From assembly GCA_937146645.1 (NCBI GenBank), contig CAKZRQ010000058.1, forward strand, positions 1-64,000: a DNA stretch of 64,000 nucleotides, written 5' to 3'. The notes below the pieces were generated by a model, which ran no database searches, had not been told where the DNA came from, and was given only the letters and a program-made list of their open reading frames with translations. The stretch comes from an uncultured Cyclobacteriaceae bacterium (GTDB lineage: Bacteria; Bacteroidota; Bacteroidia; Cytophagales; Cyclobacteriaceae). The first letter of the stretch is position 1. Each line of letters opens with the position of its first letter. Position numbers and translations under genes: made by a program. This document shows, in pieces, positions 63,570 to 64,000 of this stretch.

Positions 63570-64000
63570 TTCTGAAGGATTTTAATTTCACCCTCTGGTC
63601 CGAGGAATATTCTTTTCAAACTGGATGAGTACAGAGGAAAAAACTGATCTACCGAAAAATCGACTTCAGTTTTTGAATCCAATTGCACAAGTACTGGCTG
63701 CGAAATGGAAAACAACAAAGATTTCCATTCTGGGGCTTGAATCAGGGCAAAACTGATGAGATCATTATGCCTTGGTCCCTTTTCAGATTGAAAATTTGGG
63801 GCAGTCTGGTAAATCGTAGGTTTGCTAGCATATTCGACGAGGTCCAAGGTAACTTCTGAAAACTGCTGCGCGATAATTCGAAGCTGAAACAAGTCAAAAA
63901 GTAGATAAGTCCAATTATCACCCTTCTCTGGAGTCCATTTAAATGGATCCAAGAAAGTGATTATCTTTTTATTAGAATCTTCAAGGGTAACCGAGCCCTT
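63566..64000 (-). CDS. Hypothetical protein, 5' end cut by window edge
   Basis: The reading frame is open to the window edge, so the N-terminus is missing; at least 144 codons are visible. A TTG at 63952 could be mistaken for a start, but the upstream codons continue in frame as coding-like sequence (SVTLEDSNKKIITFLD). The visible part contains DPFKWTPEKGDNWTYLLFDL and ends LGPEGEIKILQN. No family is recognised. It overlaps cca by four bases and is therefore its operon partner. Confidence 0.7.
   Translation of the reverse strand, partial: KGSVTLEDSNKKIITFLDPFKWTPEKGDNWTYLLFDLFQLRIIAQQFSEVTLDLVEYASKPTIYQTAPNFQSEKGPRHNDLISFALIQAPEWKSLLFSISQPVLVQLDSKTEVDFSVDQFFPLYSSSLKRIFLGPEGEIKILQN

Noticed and set aside
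1..64000. CRISPR array, prophage, transposon or integrative element
   Set aside because: No regularly spaced repeats, integrase, transposase, phage structural genes or attachment-site repeats were seen; gene content and composition look uniform.

Overview
The window looks like chromosomal core and near-core DNA of a Bacteroidota bacterium, most likely an aerobic marine or soil member of the Cytophagales (Cyclobacteriaceae/Algoriphagus-like; the genus is inference). The evidence is a SusC/SusD pair, PorP/SprF and PorE-like type IX secretion (T9SS) proteins, T9SS type A and type B sorting domains, moderate GC, no useful Shine-Dalgarno sequences, and several promoters that fit the Bacteroidota pattern (TTG or TTTG, about 18-22 bp, TAnnTTTG). 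I see no prophage, insertion sequence, CRISPR array or integron.

Layout. 0.1-3.5 kb (-): a secreted lectin/PKD protein with a type B sorting domain, coupled to PorP/SprF. 3.5-9.1 kb (-): relA/spoT, fur, a STAS protein, a lipoprotein and purA. 9.2-12.8 kb (+): tRNA-Leu(UAG), trigger factor, clpP, clpX. 12.8-14.4 kb (-): lpxB and a pterin-synthase (QueD/PTPS) gene. 14.4-24.1 kb (-): SusC, SusD and a lipoprotein, then a T9SS-exported subtilase with a small secreted partner. 24.5-27.1 kb (-): queE and a PorE-like protein. 27.3-31.2 kb (+): leuS and a glycosyltransferase. 31.5-36.1 kb: araC divergent from aldehyde dehydrogenase and DUF779, then a VIT/CCC1 metal transporter and DUF5995. 36.1-39.1 kb: a DUF4407 membrane protein, SGNH hydrolase, thiamine-binding-type protein and a small beta-barrel. 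39.2-46 kb (+): PadR with two related membrane proteins, typA, a Dabb protein and tandem S41 proteases. 46-57.6 kb (-): a long amino-acid cluster, trpL-trpEGDCFBA, DAHP synthase, phhA, hisH-A-F-IE. 57.6-61.4 kb (+): small conserved gene, SRP RNA, transaldolase, ftsE, a third S41 protease. 61.4-64 kb (-): TPR protein, CCA-adding enzyme and a gene cut by the window edge.

The most informative part is the amino-acid cluster. The trp genes sit behind a clear ribosome-mediated attenuator: a 25-codon leader with three consecutive Trp codons followed by a strong terminator. A second attenuator-like element lies inside the cluster between DAHP synthase and phhA. It has a 17-codon leader containing Tyr, His-His, Tyr and Phe codons, followed by mutually exclusive hairpins and a terminator. 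This suggests that phhA (Phe to Tyr) and the downstream his genes respond separately to Tyr and/or His supply. The pterin synthase at 14 kb has the CxxxxxHGH spacing of tetrahydrobiopterin-type enzymes rather than the CxxxHGH of QueD, so it may supply the PhhA cofactor.

Other notable regulation: two overlapping perfect palindromes in front of padR, and TTGAGCA boxes spaced by 11 and 22 bp between araC and the aldehyde dehydrogenase gene. Four genes (tig, lpxB, the VIT transporter, cca) appear to use TTG or GTG starts. Everything here comes from reading the sequence; no database search was run.
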